From JBBSEX01 sp038239345 (GTDB lineage: Bacteria > Acidobacteriota > Terriglobia > Bryobacterales > Bryobacteraceae), in assembly GCA_038239345.1 (NCBI GenBank), contig JBBSEX010000017.1, positions 1-64,000 on the forward strand: a stretch of 64,000 nt of DNA, read 5' to 3'. The translations under genes were made by a program, and so were the position numbers. Below are positions 1 to 8,083 of the stretch, piece by piece; position 1 is the first letter of the stretch; each line of letters opens with the position of its first letter. The notes beneath the pieces were generated by a model that was not told the DNA's origin, made no database searches, and saw only the letters and a program-made list of their open reading frames with translations.

Positions 1-1
1 C

Positions 2-346
2 GTGGCCATGCATAACTTCCATATTCCCCCTGTGCTGAAACTCTGGATCGACCAAATCGACCGCCGGGGCCGCACAATTACCTAAGGCCCGAATGGCACG
101 ATCGGACTTCTGCAAGTCAACAAAGCGACGTATATGACGGCCAGCGGAGGCGTCTACGAAGCGGGTACTCCGGGGGCGGCGTTAAACTTCATCGAGCCGT
201 ACCTGCGCACAATGCTCGGCTTTCTCGGGGTTTCGGACGTGAAGTTTGTAACAGCGGGCGGTGTAGCGCGTCTTCTCTCCGGTGGCGTGGACCGGGAAAC
301 ATTCCTCCAGCCGACAATGGAACAAATCCGAAAAGTGGCGGCTTAA
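2..346 (+). pseudogene. FMN-dependent azoreductase-like (flavodoxin fold) remnant, 5' truncated, in-frame stop
   Basis: Reading from base 2 gives an AzoR/NAD(P)H:quinone-oxidoreductase-like C-terminal half: an MHNFHIPPVLKLWIDQI block (family form: P-M-Y-N-F..P..LK.WID), then GRTIT, a TAA stop at 83-85, GPNG..GLL, an ASGGVY block and EPYLRTMLGFLGVSDV. Family members usually read G-R-T-F-x-Y-G-P-N-G here, so the stop sits where Tyr is expected and TAT/TAC to TAA is a single change. The frame stays open on both sides of the stop and ends at 346, two bases before the DoxX gene, so the two look like one operon. The upstream half lies outside the window. It is either a recently inactivated gene or a sequencing error; the family call is from recognised motifs. 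Confidence 0.7.
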
Positions 347-348
347 TT

Positions 349-732
349 ATGAAAATTGCAGCGATAATCTCTCGTTATTTATTGGGATTGATCTTTTTGG
401 TCTTCGGTTTGAACGGATTTCTGCACTTCATTCCGATGCCGCCGCCAACCGGTTTAGCCTTACAGTGGATGGGCGTGATGGGCGCCTCAAACTACATGGT
501 GCCGGTGTTCCTGCTGCAGACCGTCGGCGGAATTTTGCTGTTGGCAAACCAATTCGTTCCCCTGGCGCTAACGCTGCTAGGCCCGGTGATCGTGAATATC
601 CTGATTTTCCATATCACGATGGCTCCGGAAGGGCTGCCGCTCGCGGTCATCGTGACCATTCTGTGGTTCATTCTATTTTCCCGAATCCGCAGTGCTTTCG
701 CGGGAATTTTCCTACAGAAAGTCGCCGTTTGA
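349..732 (+). CDS. DoxX-like family membrane protein
   Basis: A 127-residue hydrophobic protein with four predicted membrane segments (about residues 5-22, 44-66, 70-90 and 98-118) and the DoxX-type N-terminus RYLLGLIFLVFGLNGF. DoxX-like proteins are small inner-membrane proteins, often linked to redox enzymes or thiosulfate:quinone chemistry; the specific role of this branch is unknown. The ATG lies two bases after the azoreductase-like frame ends, so both were probably co-transcribed, which fits a flavodoxin-type reductase plus membrane partner. It converges with the next gene, seven bases from its stop. Confidence 0.75.
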   Translation: MKIAAIISRYLLGLIFLVFGLNGFLHFIPMPPPTGLALQWMGVMGASNYMVPVFLLQTVGGILLLANQFVPLALTLLGPVIVNILIFHITMAPEGLPLAVIVTILWFILFSRIRSAFAGIFLQKVAV

Positions 733-738
733 GATTCT

Positions 739-2371
739 TTATTTGATCAGAATCGGCAGAACCTCGAATGCAGTGTATTGGAAGACAGCGGGGACGGTGC
801 CATCGGTAAGGGGAATGGACACAGTGTTTAGGCGGTCGGGCCGCTTGGTTAGAGTTAGCCGCAAGAAATCCCGGGGGCCCGATGCGGCGGTTCTAAACAG
901 CGAGGGTGGCAAAACAGTCTGACCATCGGTAGCGCGCACCCGGCAGGTAACGGGTCCATGTTCAGGAAGAGTAAAAGGTTGAACGGCGATTACCGGTATC
1001 AGACCCTCTAGATCTATCGTCATCACGTCGTCGGCTGTGTATCCCGTGGGATCCCAGCGCAAAATGGTGTTCTGCTGCCGGTCAATCGTTTGCAGATCGG
1101 AAAAGTTCATGCTGCGAATCGGCGGCGGAATGGTGAGTGTTGCCGCAAACGCCGCTGTGTCCTTGCCACCTTCGCCATGGATGGTCCAGGTTCCAGGCGC
1201 GAAAAACGGACCGGCGAGATCATCGGGCGAAGGAACCCCGGGCAGGCTGATGATCCGCGCCGAATAAAAACCGGCGCCCGTCCCGTTGTTAAACGCATCG
1301 AGAGAATTTCCGGAACCGCTGAGCGTAAGTTTCGGGCCTAGATCGATATTGCCGGAAGCAACTATGAAGGCCCCGCTTCCAAACGGCGCCTCGCTGCGTA
1401 GAATACATCGTCGGCGACGCTCGGTTGCGTAAACGACGCTATTGTTGGGGCGCCCAGCAGCAATGAGTAGCCGTCAAAGCCTTCGTCTCGTACATAAAGC
1501 GGCTGTGCATCCGGCATCGCGACCGATCCGGAAATATTTAACTGTACGAACGGAATCGATTGCCCTGCATCCAGCAGCACCGATTGGTCGATAGTTAAAC
1601 CAAATGGGCTGGAACGGGCGGAAGTGCCGCGCGCCTTGGAGATAGACGCGACATTACTGTCGGTATCGCCGGCATGGACTTGTACTGCGGCATAACAACT
1701 ATCGGGAATGGCGGGATCGGCAGGAACTAAAACATTGACCTGATCAAGACCAGGATTTCCCGGCGAGGGTCCGGCGTAACCGACCAAAACCGGATGACCG
1801 CCGAGGGTCGCGCGAACGCTTGCTGGATCTGCGGTACCGAGCCCGGTTCCCCAAAGTGTCACCCACTGGCCAACTCGCGCGGGGCGTGTCAGCGCGTTCA
1901 ACTCAATCGTGCCGGAGGTTGAAATATTTTGGGCCACTGCCGGTCCGAACCCGCCGTTGTGCGTAAACAGGGCGAAGTTACTCGCCACCGCCGTGACCCT
2001 GACAGGCGGGCTATCCACGCCACCAAAACTGCGGATCACGTCCGCTGGGCCTAAGGGAACATCGGCGGGAACAAGCGCGATGTCTGAGGATGTACGGAGG
2101 TCTGACAGCACCGTAGCGTTATACGTTTTTCCAGTGGCGACAGGGACGATCTTGACCGTAACCTTTAGTGACGGATCGAACGGGGCGGGCTCTCGGTTGA
2201 GCACCCACTCGAGATGCCAATGAATGAGCCGGGAACTATTTTCGAATCGGGGAACGACTTCGCCGCGTTTCCTACAGTGTTTGGGGAGAGTCCGAAGCAG
2301 AGCAAGAATGGGCCGGTAGTATCGGCCGCAGCCACGGCTGCGAACATTCCCAATAAGGCTAGAATCCACAT
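739..2371 (-). pseudogene. Secreted acidobacterial protein with Solibacter-type C-terminal (TIGR03437-like) domain, two frameshifts
   Basis: Three consecutive minus-strand frames make one protein. From ATG at 2371 there is a signal peptide (MWILALLGMFAAVAAA) and a block ending in IVPGSFIGIS. The frame then slips near 2205-2225 into a long stretch (about 2205 down to 1395) holding VTLWGTGLG, a YAGPSPGNPGLDQVNVLVP block and VQVHAGDTDSN, which is the TIG-like pattern of TIGR03437 proteins. It slips again near 1395 into a third frame that runs open to 739 (EAPFGSGAFIVASG, then PDDLAGPFFAPGTW and a beta-rich end). Both slips correspond to one missing base. The gene would encode roughly 540 residues and be exported. 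Function is unknown. Either a decayed gene or two assembly indels. Confidence 0.65.
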
Positions 2372-2404
2372 GCACTTAGATTACTGTACCGGCTGGACGG
2401 CCGA

Positions 2405-2803
2405 TTACGCCGACGGCGCGAAATAGATATATCTAAATAGCACTCGCCACGTGCTCTGGATTAGGGCCAGGACGAGTTGATCCGTTCCGGCTTCCGCGGT
2501 CGGGCCGTTATCCCGTTGATACGTCATGCGCCACGAAAACGTATACACGGCCGTCCCTTCCCATAGACGAAGGACGTGATCGCTTTCAGAGTAGGACAAG
2601 ACGGCTGCATTTGTAGCGAACTCGCGATAGCTTTCAGCGCATGCGGTCCGACCAGAAGCAAAGACGGCATAGTTCGGGCCCACGATCACGGCTTTTTCGT
2701 CGAAACACTCGTCCAGGCCTTCAAACCGTTTTTCTTTCCAAGCAGCTTCAATACGGCCGAGAACGGCGCGGATTTCTTCTTCCCTGTCTATCGCGCTTGT
2801 CAC
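2405..2803 (-). CDS. SnoaL/NTF2-like (DUF4440-type) protein
   Basis: A 132-residue cytoplasmic protein with the NTF2-like cone layout: an N-terminal helix pair (REEEIRAVLGRIEAAWKEKR, then FDEKAVIVGP), a middle strand-helix region and a final strand pair (WRVLFRYIYFAP). Members bind small hydrophobic ligands or act as SnoaL-type isomerases; no catalytic role can be assigned here. The start is GTG at 2803, preceded by a strong Shine-Dalgarno (GGGAGGAAAG on the minus strand, about 8 bases away), which decides the start. It is transcribed away from the M28 peptidase end and is probably a single-gene unit. Confidence 0.7.
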   Translation of the reverse strand: MTSAIDREEEIRAVLGRIEAAWKEKRFEGLDECFDEKAVIVGPNYAVFASGRTACAESYREFATNAAVLSYSESDHVLRLWEGTAVYTFSWRMTYQRDNGPTAEAGTDQLVLALIQSTWRVLFRYIYFAPSA

Positions 2804-2875
2804 TGACCTTTCCTCCCAGCATGTAACGGGTTGGAATTACCGAACATTCCCTGGCACAAATAATGATTATTAAAT

Positions 2876-4528
2876 TTAGCGCGAATCACCAGATCCAGCC
2901 GTAGCTGGCGCGGTCTTCTTGTCGCCTTTCTTTTCATCCGCGTCAGGATCCGTTCGGCGAGGACGTGCCGCGGGTAACGTTTTGCGGGGAATCATTTCGT
3001 CGCGATTCGCCGCGTCATAGACAAACGAAGCCACGATCGCCGACATCTGCATCAGGTCGCCCTTCGAAATACGGTCGTACACATCCATGTTGGAATGATG
3101 CGTGCGAGTCATGTAATCCATCGGATCCTGAATGAACTGGAAGCCCGGCAGGCCGACCGCGTCAAACGATTGGTGATCGGTTCCGCCGGTGTTGCGAATG
3201 GTCACCGCCGTGGCGCCCAAATCTTTGAATGGCGCAAGCCACGATTGAAAAATCGGCTTTGCCATGTCATTGCCCTGCAAGTAAATTCCGCGGATTTTAC
3301 CCGTACCGTTATCCACATTGAAGTACGCCGAAAGTTTGGCATGTTCGGAGGTGATCTTCATCGTTTCCGGATCGCCGAAGTGCTCCTTCACGTACTCTTT
3401 CGACCCGATGAGCCCTTCCTCTTCCCCGCCCCACAAGCCGATGCGGACCGTGCGGTCCATCTTGACGTTGAGGGTTTTCAGAATCCGCATGGCTTCCATC
3501 ATCACCGCGCTACCCGCGCCATTGTCGGTCGCCCCGGTTCCACCCTGCCAGGAATCGAAATGGCCGCCGATCATGACGATCTCGTCTTTCTTACGACCGC
3601 CTTCGATCTCGCCGATGATATTGACGCAATCTTTCGGTTCATCGATCAGCTCGGCCTTGATATCGAATTCCAGCTTCACCGGAATTTTATGATCGAGCAA
3701 TCGCGCTATCCGGTTGTAGTGCTCCGGTGTCACCACGACCATTGGGGGCGGAATTGGATCCTTCATCTCGCGCGATCCGCCCTGCGCCCCAAAAACCGTA
3801 CCGCCATCGCCGGTATAGCCGTATTGCAGGACGGCCAAAACTTCTTCGTCCTTCAAAAACTGGGTTACCTTGGTGCGAAATTTTCGAACCTGCTCGAAGT
3901 TCGGACGGCCTCCCGGTCCCGGCTGGCCAGCGGTCGGACGCCCTATCCCAAACGGCGATGCGCCGGGTTCGGGGGCCCTCTCCAACTCCGTCAGCTCGCT
4001 ATCGGTATAGCGCTTGCCAAGAGGCGTCGTAACCATTTCGATCGGTTTCGGCGCCATGGTCATCACGATTTTGCCTTTCAGCTTGCCTTTCCACTTTTCC
4101 AAATCGGCGTCGGTTGCAAGGACGGCAAGTACCGGCTCACCTGTCACTACGCCATTCGTACCAGGCGTCCAAGCCAGGGGGAAGCCGATCAGAGGCTGAT
4201 ACTGGGGCTGCACCATCGCCGCCGAAAATTTCGAATAGGCCCAGGAACGGCCAAAAGGAAATTTCTCCTGCTTGACGTTCGTCAGACCCCAATCCTTCAT
4301 CTGCTTGGCTGCCCAATCGGCGGCGGCGCGATAGTTGGGCGAGTTGGCTAGACGCGGGCCGTAAACATCAGTGAGATAGAACATGGTGTCCATCACCTTG
4401 GAATTCTCAAAGGCTTCCGCCTTGATCCGGTGAATGGCCGACAGATCGACGCGCTCATCGGCAAGAAGCCAGAGCGGAATAGAGAGTACAGCGGCAGTGC
4501 ACGCGGTGGCGAGTTGGAAGCGGTTCAT
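2876..4528 (-). CDS. Secreted M28 family zinc aminopeptidase/carboxypeptidase
   Basis: 550 residues. ATG 4528 gives a clear signal peptide (MNRFQLATACTAAVLSIPLWLLA); the open frame extends further upstream but only over the divergent regulator gene. The N-terminal part carries a PA-domain-like insertion (about residues 110-270). The catalytic M28 domain shows the metal ligands in order: His in GGHFDSW, Asp in GATDNGAGS, the Glu pair in GGEEEGLIGS, Asp in FNVDNGTG, and His in TRTHHSNMD. It is therefore a di-zinc exopeptidase acting outside the cytoplasmic membrane. The C-terminus has a low-complexity charged tail (RPRRTDPDADEKKGDKK). It is divergently arranged with the DtxR-type regulator. Substrate is unknown. 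Confidence 0.9.
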   Translation of the reverse strand: MNRFQLATACTAAVLSIPLWLLADERVDLSAIHRIKAEAFENSKVMDTMFYLTDVYGPRLANSPNYRAAADWAAKQMKDWGLTNVKQEKFPFGRSWAYSKFSAAMVQPQYQPLIGFPLAWTPGTNGVVTGEPVLAVLATDADLEKWKGKLKGKIVMTMAPKPIEMVTTPLGKRYTDSELTELERAPEPGASPFGIGRPTAGQPGPGGRPNFEQVRKFRTKVTQFLKDEEVLAVLQYGYTGDGGTVFGAQGGSREMKDPIPPPMVVVTPEHYNRIARLLDHKIPVKLEFDIKAELIDEPKDCVNIIGEIEGGRKKDEIVMIGGHFDSWQGGTGATDNGAGSAVMMEAMRILKTLNVKMDRTVRIGLWGGEEEGLIGSKEYVKEHFGDPETMKITSEHAKLSAYFNVDNGTGKIRGIYLQGNDMAKPIFQSWLAPFKDLGATAVTIRNTGGTDHQSFDAVGLPGFQFIQDPMDYMTRTHHSNMDVYDRISKGDLMQMSAIVASFVYDAANRDEMIPRKTLPAARPRRTDPDADEKKGDKKTAPATAGSGDSR

Positions 4529-4621
4529 AGATTGCCTGAAAGGATAACAGTTTTGGTGTAACAATTTCGAGTCGTGATCCGGTTCGATAGGGTTACGGGT
4601 CGCGATACAATTCTGATTGGC

Positions 4622-5278
4622 GTGAAGATCACCATTTCCAAGGAGAACTACCTCAAGTCGATTGCCGAGGCAGAGTCGGAAGGCGAGACGGTGATTGCGG
4701 CAACGCTGGCGCGCTGGTTGAACGTATCTCCGCCGGCTGTGACAATGGCCATCAAGCGCCTGAAGCGCGACGATCTGATTGCCGTCGACGAAGAGGGCCA
4801 TATCCGGTTGACGGCCGGTGGACGCGAGATTGCCAACCGCGTTCTGACTCGCCACCATTTGATTGAGCGCATGCTAACCGAAATTTTCGGTATGGAATGG
4901 TACAAGGTCCACGAGGAAGCGGAACAAATGGAGCACGCTGTATCTGCCGATTTCGAACGCCGTTTAGTGGAGAAGCTCGGAAGTGGCGAGGCATGTCCGC
5001 ACGGCAATCGCGTTGGCATGGATTCGCCAGGCGATCGGCGGACACGCGGTTGGCTGCCGATGAACGAAGTGCCCGCCGACAGCGCGGTTCGAGTGAAGAG
5101 CGTCTTTGAACGCGACCGGCAGTTGCTGGAATATTTGAACGATCTGGGCATTCATCCGGGCGCGGCGGTGCGGGTTGTGGCGGCGAATTACGACGACACG
5201 ATGACCCTCCGCATCACCGGCAGGCCCGTCAAATTGGGAAATACCGCGGCTTCCAAGGTCTGGGTGACGGCGGAATAG
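4622..5278 (+). CDS. DtxR/MntR-family metal-dependent transcriptional regulator
   Basis: About 218 residues. The N-terminal winged helix (KENYLKSIAEAESEG, then LARWLNVSPPAVTMAIKRL) is followed by the dimerisation/metal-binding helices with RHHLIERML, KVHEEAEQMEHAVS and CPHGN, which supply the His/Glu/Cys ligands of this family, and by a C-terminal FeoA/SH3-like domain (about residues 150-218). Family members repress iron or manganese uptake genes when bound to metal. Start GTG 4622 is chosen because DtxR proteins begin just before this helix; a weak -10-like TACAAT at 4606-4611 would make the message nearly leaderless. GTG 4574 is the alternative. No metal transporter is adjacent; it leads the acyl-CoA operon instead, 16 bases ahead of the carboxylase. 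Confidence 0.85.
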   Translation: MKITISKENYLKSIAEAESEGETVIAATLARWLNVSPPAVTMAIKRLKRDDLIAVDEEGHIRLTAGGREIANRVLTRHHLIERMLTEIFGMEWYKVHEEAEQMEHAVSADFERRLVEKLGSGEACPHGNRVGMDSPGDRRTRGWLPMNEVPADSAVRVKSVFERDRQLLEYLNDLGIHPGAAVRVVAANYDDTMTLRITGRPVKLGNTAASKVWVTAE

Positions 5279-5294
5279 CTGTATCCTGGATGGA

Positions 5295-6908
5295 GTGAAA
5301 ATCGCCTCCCCGTCCGAGTCTCAAAAGAGTGCCGAGCACATGCGCGGTCTGGTTGATGGGCTGCAGCAGCTGGAAGAGAAGTTGCGGCTGGGCGGTGGCG
5401 CGAAGAAGATTGAAAAGCAGCATCGCGATGGGAAGCTCACGGCGCGGGAGCGCGTCGCGCACCTGGTCGACCATGGCTCGATGTTCCTCGAGATAGGTCT
5501 GCTGATCGCGCACGATCGATATGACGGGCAGGCCCCCGGGGCGGGCGTCGTCACGGGGCTCGCGAAAATTGAAGGGCGGCCCGCGGTCATCGTCGCCAAT
5601 GACGCCACAGTGAAGGCCGGCGCATGGTGGCCGGAGACGATTACAAAGATTTTGCGAGCCCAGGAAATCGCCATGCGCAATCGCCTTGCGATTGTATACC
5701 TGGTGGATTCGGCGGGTGTGAATCTGCCATTGCAAGACGGCATTTTTCCTGGCCAATATGGCGCGGCCCGAATTTTCTACTACAACTCTTTGATGCGGCG
5801 CCGTCTACACGTGCCGCAAATCGCCGCGGTGATGGGGCCGTGCATCGCTGGGGGCGCCTATTTACCGGCCCTGAGCGACGTGATCATCATGGTGGAGGGC
5901 ACCAGTTTCATGGGACTCGGTGGACCCAACCTGGTGAAAGGCGCCGTCGGCCAAGTGATCGATTCGGAATCGCTGGGCGGCGCCAGCATGCACACGCGCA
6001 CCAGCGGCGTCGCCCATTACATGGCCAAGGACGATCCCCATTGCCTGGACCTGATCCGCCAGAAATTCCGCGATTTCCCCGCGCCTCCGGCATCGGTCAA
6101 GGGCACGCCGCCGGCAAAACCGGGCGAGGGTCTTTATGACTTGATGCCTGCCGATCATCGCCTGCCCTATAACGTCGAAGGTATTCTGGAGCGGCTGTTC
6201 GATGCCGATGGCTATCTGGAATTCCAGCCAGATCATGCGCCGGAACTGCTTTGCGCTAATGGCAGATTAAACGGAAATACCGTGGGAATTATCGCGAATA
6301 GGCGGGGATTTTTGAAGACAAGCGGGGGCCCGCGAATCGGGGGCATCGTGTATACGGAATCGGCGCGCAAGGTGGCCTATTTTGTGGAGATGGCAGAGCG
6401 GCAGGGATTGCCGCTGATTTACCTGCAGGATGTTTCCGGATTCATGGTGGGCGCCGAGGCCGAGGGTGAAGGCATCATCCGCGCTGGAGCGGAGATGGTG
6501 GAGACGATGGCCTGCGCGACGGTCCCGAAGATTATTCTTACGTTGAATCACGCTAGCGGCGCCGGCTATTATGCGATGGCCGGCCAGGGCTTCGATCCGC
6601 ATTTCGCCTTCGCCTGGCCGACGGCGCGGATCGGCGTGATGGAAGGCGAATCGGCTGTGAAAGCCGTCTATGGGCCGGAGTTGGAAAAGTATCAGGCGAG
6701 CGGCGAGCCAATTCCCGCCGACCTCCAAGCCCGTATCGAAAAGACTCGCGGCGACTATGAGCATTGGCTCGACTCGCACCACGCCGCCGCCCGGGGGCAT
6801 GTCGACATTCTGATCGATCCTCTGGAGACACGCCGCGTGCTGACGTTTGCGCTGGAAGCGGCGACCGCGGCCGGCCACAGAGAACACCTGGCACTCGAGA
6901 CCATTTAA
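5295..6908 (+). CDS. Acyl-CoA carboxylase carboxyltransferase (beta) subunit, methylcrotonyl-CoA type
   Basis: 537 residues, normal length for the biotin-dependent acyl-CoA carboxyltransferase beta chain. The N-terminal crotonase-like half has VDSAGVNLPLQDG, FPGQYGAARIFYYNS and VMGPCIAGGAYLPALSD; the C-terminal half has the oxyanion-hole region (QDVSGFMVG, then HASGAGYYAMAGQGFDP). The VDSAGxNLP pattern and the acyl-pocket order resemble methylcrotonyl-CoA carboxylase more than propionyl-CoA carboxylase; that assignment is inference. Start GTG 5295. No biotin carboxylase/biotin-carrier alpha subunit lies in the window, so its partner is encoded elsewhere. It joins directly to the crotonase gene, consistent with leucine or branched acyl-CoA catabolism. 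Confidence 0.85.
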   Translation: MKIASPSESQKSAEHMRGLVDGLQQLEEKLRLGGGAKKIEKQHRDGKLTARERVAHLVDHGSMFLEIGLLIAHDRYDGQAPGAGVVTGLAKIEGRPAVIVANDATVKAGAWWPETITKILRAQEIAMRNRLAIVYLVDSAGVNLPLQDGIFPGQYGAARIFYYNSLMRRRLHVPQIAAVMGPCIAGGAYLPALSDVIIMVEGTSFMGLGGPNLVKGAVGQVIDSESLGGASMHTRTSGVAHYMAKDDPHCLDLIRQKFRDFPAPPASVKGTPPAKPGEGLYDLMPADHRLPYNVEGILERLFDADGYLEFQPDHAPELLCANGRLNGNTVGIIANRRGFLKTSGGPRIGGIVYTESARKVAYFVEMAERQGLPLIYLQDVSGFMVGAEAEGEGIIRAGAEMVETMACATVPKIILTLNHASGAGYYAMAGQGFDPHFAFAWPTARIGVMEGESAVKAVYGPELEKYQASGEPIPADLQARIEKTRGDYEHWLDSHHAAARGHVDILIDPLETRRVLTFALEAATAAGHREHLALETI

Positions 6909-7538
6909 ATGACAGACCATTTGCAGTCAATTATCGAGAATAAAGTTTTAAGGCTCACGCTTTCCCATCCGGAAGACAACAACGCACTCACTTTGGACAT
7001 GGTGCGATTGCTGAGCGAAGCATTGAGCGAAGCCGACGACAACCACGAGGTGGAGGCAGTTTTGCTGGACGCGCAAGGCAAGCTATTCTGCGCCGGCATT
7101 CCGCAGGAGGCATCGTTGAGTGAGATGCACGCGCCTTATCGAAAACTCTTCGGAACGTTTCGTGAGATGCACAAGCCCATCGTGGTATCCGTACAGGGTC
7201 CGGCATTTGGAGCGGGGATCGCACTACTGGCAGCAGCGCACGTCGTGGTGGCCGCGCAAGGCGTGACGTTCGGGTTAACCGAAGTTCGTCAAGCGCGATT
7301 TTCAGACCTGACTTTCGGAGCGGTCGCCCGCGCCATCGGCAAGCGACGGACGCTGGAGTTGAGCATCAGCGGACGGATCTTCGCGGCACAAGAAGCGCTG
7401 CAATGGGGGCTGATCCATGCGATCGCGCCGCTGATTGAATTGGAAGATCGAGCGTGGGGGATCGCCCGGGAATTGGCCAACGCCGAGCCCGCGACGATCC
7501 GCGAAACGATGGATTTCGCGCGCACGTTCGAAAGCTGA
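6909..7538 (+). CDS. Enoyl-CoA hydratase/isomerase (crotonase) family protein
   Basis: 209 residues, shorter than the usual about 260. Crotonase core: GKLFCAGIPQEAS (first oxyanion-hole strand), KPIVVSVQGPAFGAGIALLAAAHVVVA (second oxyanion-hole Gly), and FGLTEVR with the Glu that matches the first catalytic Glu of rat hydratase. The second catalytic Glu region (normally GGTQRL-like) reads SDLTFGAVARAIGKRR and lacks an obvious Glu, so hydratase activity is uncertain and isomerase or hydrolase chemistry is possible. The C-terminal helices are short. ATG follows the carboxylase stop with no gap (TAAATG), and the stop overlaps the next ATG by one base, so translation is probably coupled. Confidence 0.8.
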   Translation: MTDHLQSIIENKVLRLTLSHPEDNNALTLDMVRLLSEALSEADDNHEVEAVLLDAQGKLFCAGIPQEASLSEMHAPYRKLFGTFREMHKPIVVSVQGPAFGAGIALLAAAHVVVAAQGVTFGLTEVRQARFSDLTFGAVARAIGKRRTLELSISGRIFAAQEALQWGLIHAIAPLIELEDRAWGIARELANAEPATIRETMDFARTFES

Positions 7539-8083
7539 TGGAACGCGTTCCTTATCTGGCGACGCAAGGATCCTCTTCGTACGAACACATCAGGAAGCTG
7601 CCGGCGACAATTTTACTGGACAACGTTCGCAGCATGTATAACGTTGGAGCGTTCTTCCGCACGGCCGATGCGGGTGCAATCGAACGCCTCTACCTTTGCG
7701 GAATCACTGGCTCTCCGCCAAAGAAGGGCATCGAGAAAACCGCGCTGGGGGCCACGGAGACAGTGGCCTGGGAATATCATGCCGATGCGCTGGCCGTTGC
7801 CGAAGACTTGCACGAGCGGGAATTCGAGATCGCCGCGATTGAGACCAGCGGCCATTCGGTGGATCTCTTCGATTGGCACCCACGCTTCCCGGTGTGCGTT
7901 GTTTTCGGGCATGAAGTGGATGGCATCCGGCCCGAGTTGCTCCGGCTGTGTGACACGCATGTGCGACTTCCTATGCTCGGCTTGAAGCATTCGCTCAATG
8001 TCGCGACGGCGGGCGGTATCGTGATTTACGAGTTACTGCGAAAGTACCGGCGGATGTTGGAAAGTGCGAGGATACCTCTATGA
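7538..8083 (+). CDS. TrmH/SpoU-family SPOUT RNA methyltransferase
   Basis: 181 residues from ATG 7538, which overlaps the crotonase stop (TGATG). The three SpoU motifs are clear: motif 1 ILLDNVRSMYNVGAFFRTADA, motif 2 VVFGHEVDGI, and motif 3 LPMLGLKHSLNVATAGGIVIYELLR. These form the knotted SAM-binding site of 2'-O-ribose methyltransferases acting on tRNA or rRNA. There is no N-terminal substrate-binding domain, so this is a minimal TrmL/TrmH-like enzyme whose target cannot be told from sequence. Its 3' end overlaps the gamma-glutamyltransferase start by four bases (ATGA). Confidence 0.88.
   Translation: MERVPYLATQGSSSYEHIRKLPATILLDNVRSMYNVGAFFRTADAGAIERLYLCGITGSPPKKGIEKTALGATETVAWEYHADALAVAEDLHEREFEIAAIETSGHSVDLFDWHPRFPVCVVFGHEVDGIRPELLRLCDTHVRLPMLGLKHSLNVATAGGIVIYELLRKYRRMLESARIPL

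Noticed and set aside
3095..4351. Long plus-strand open frame (418 codons) opposite the M28 peptidase
   Set aside because: Antisense shadow: no family motifs, Arg/His-rich composition, and the opposite frame holds a complete signal-peptide-bearing peptidase with all metal ligands.
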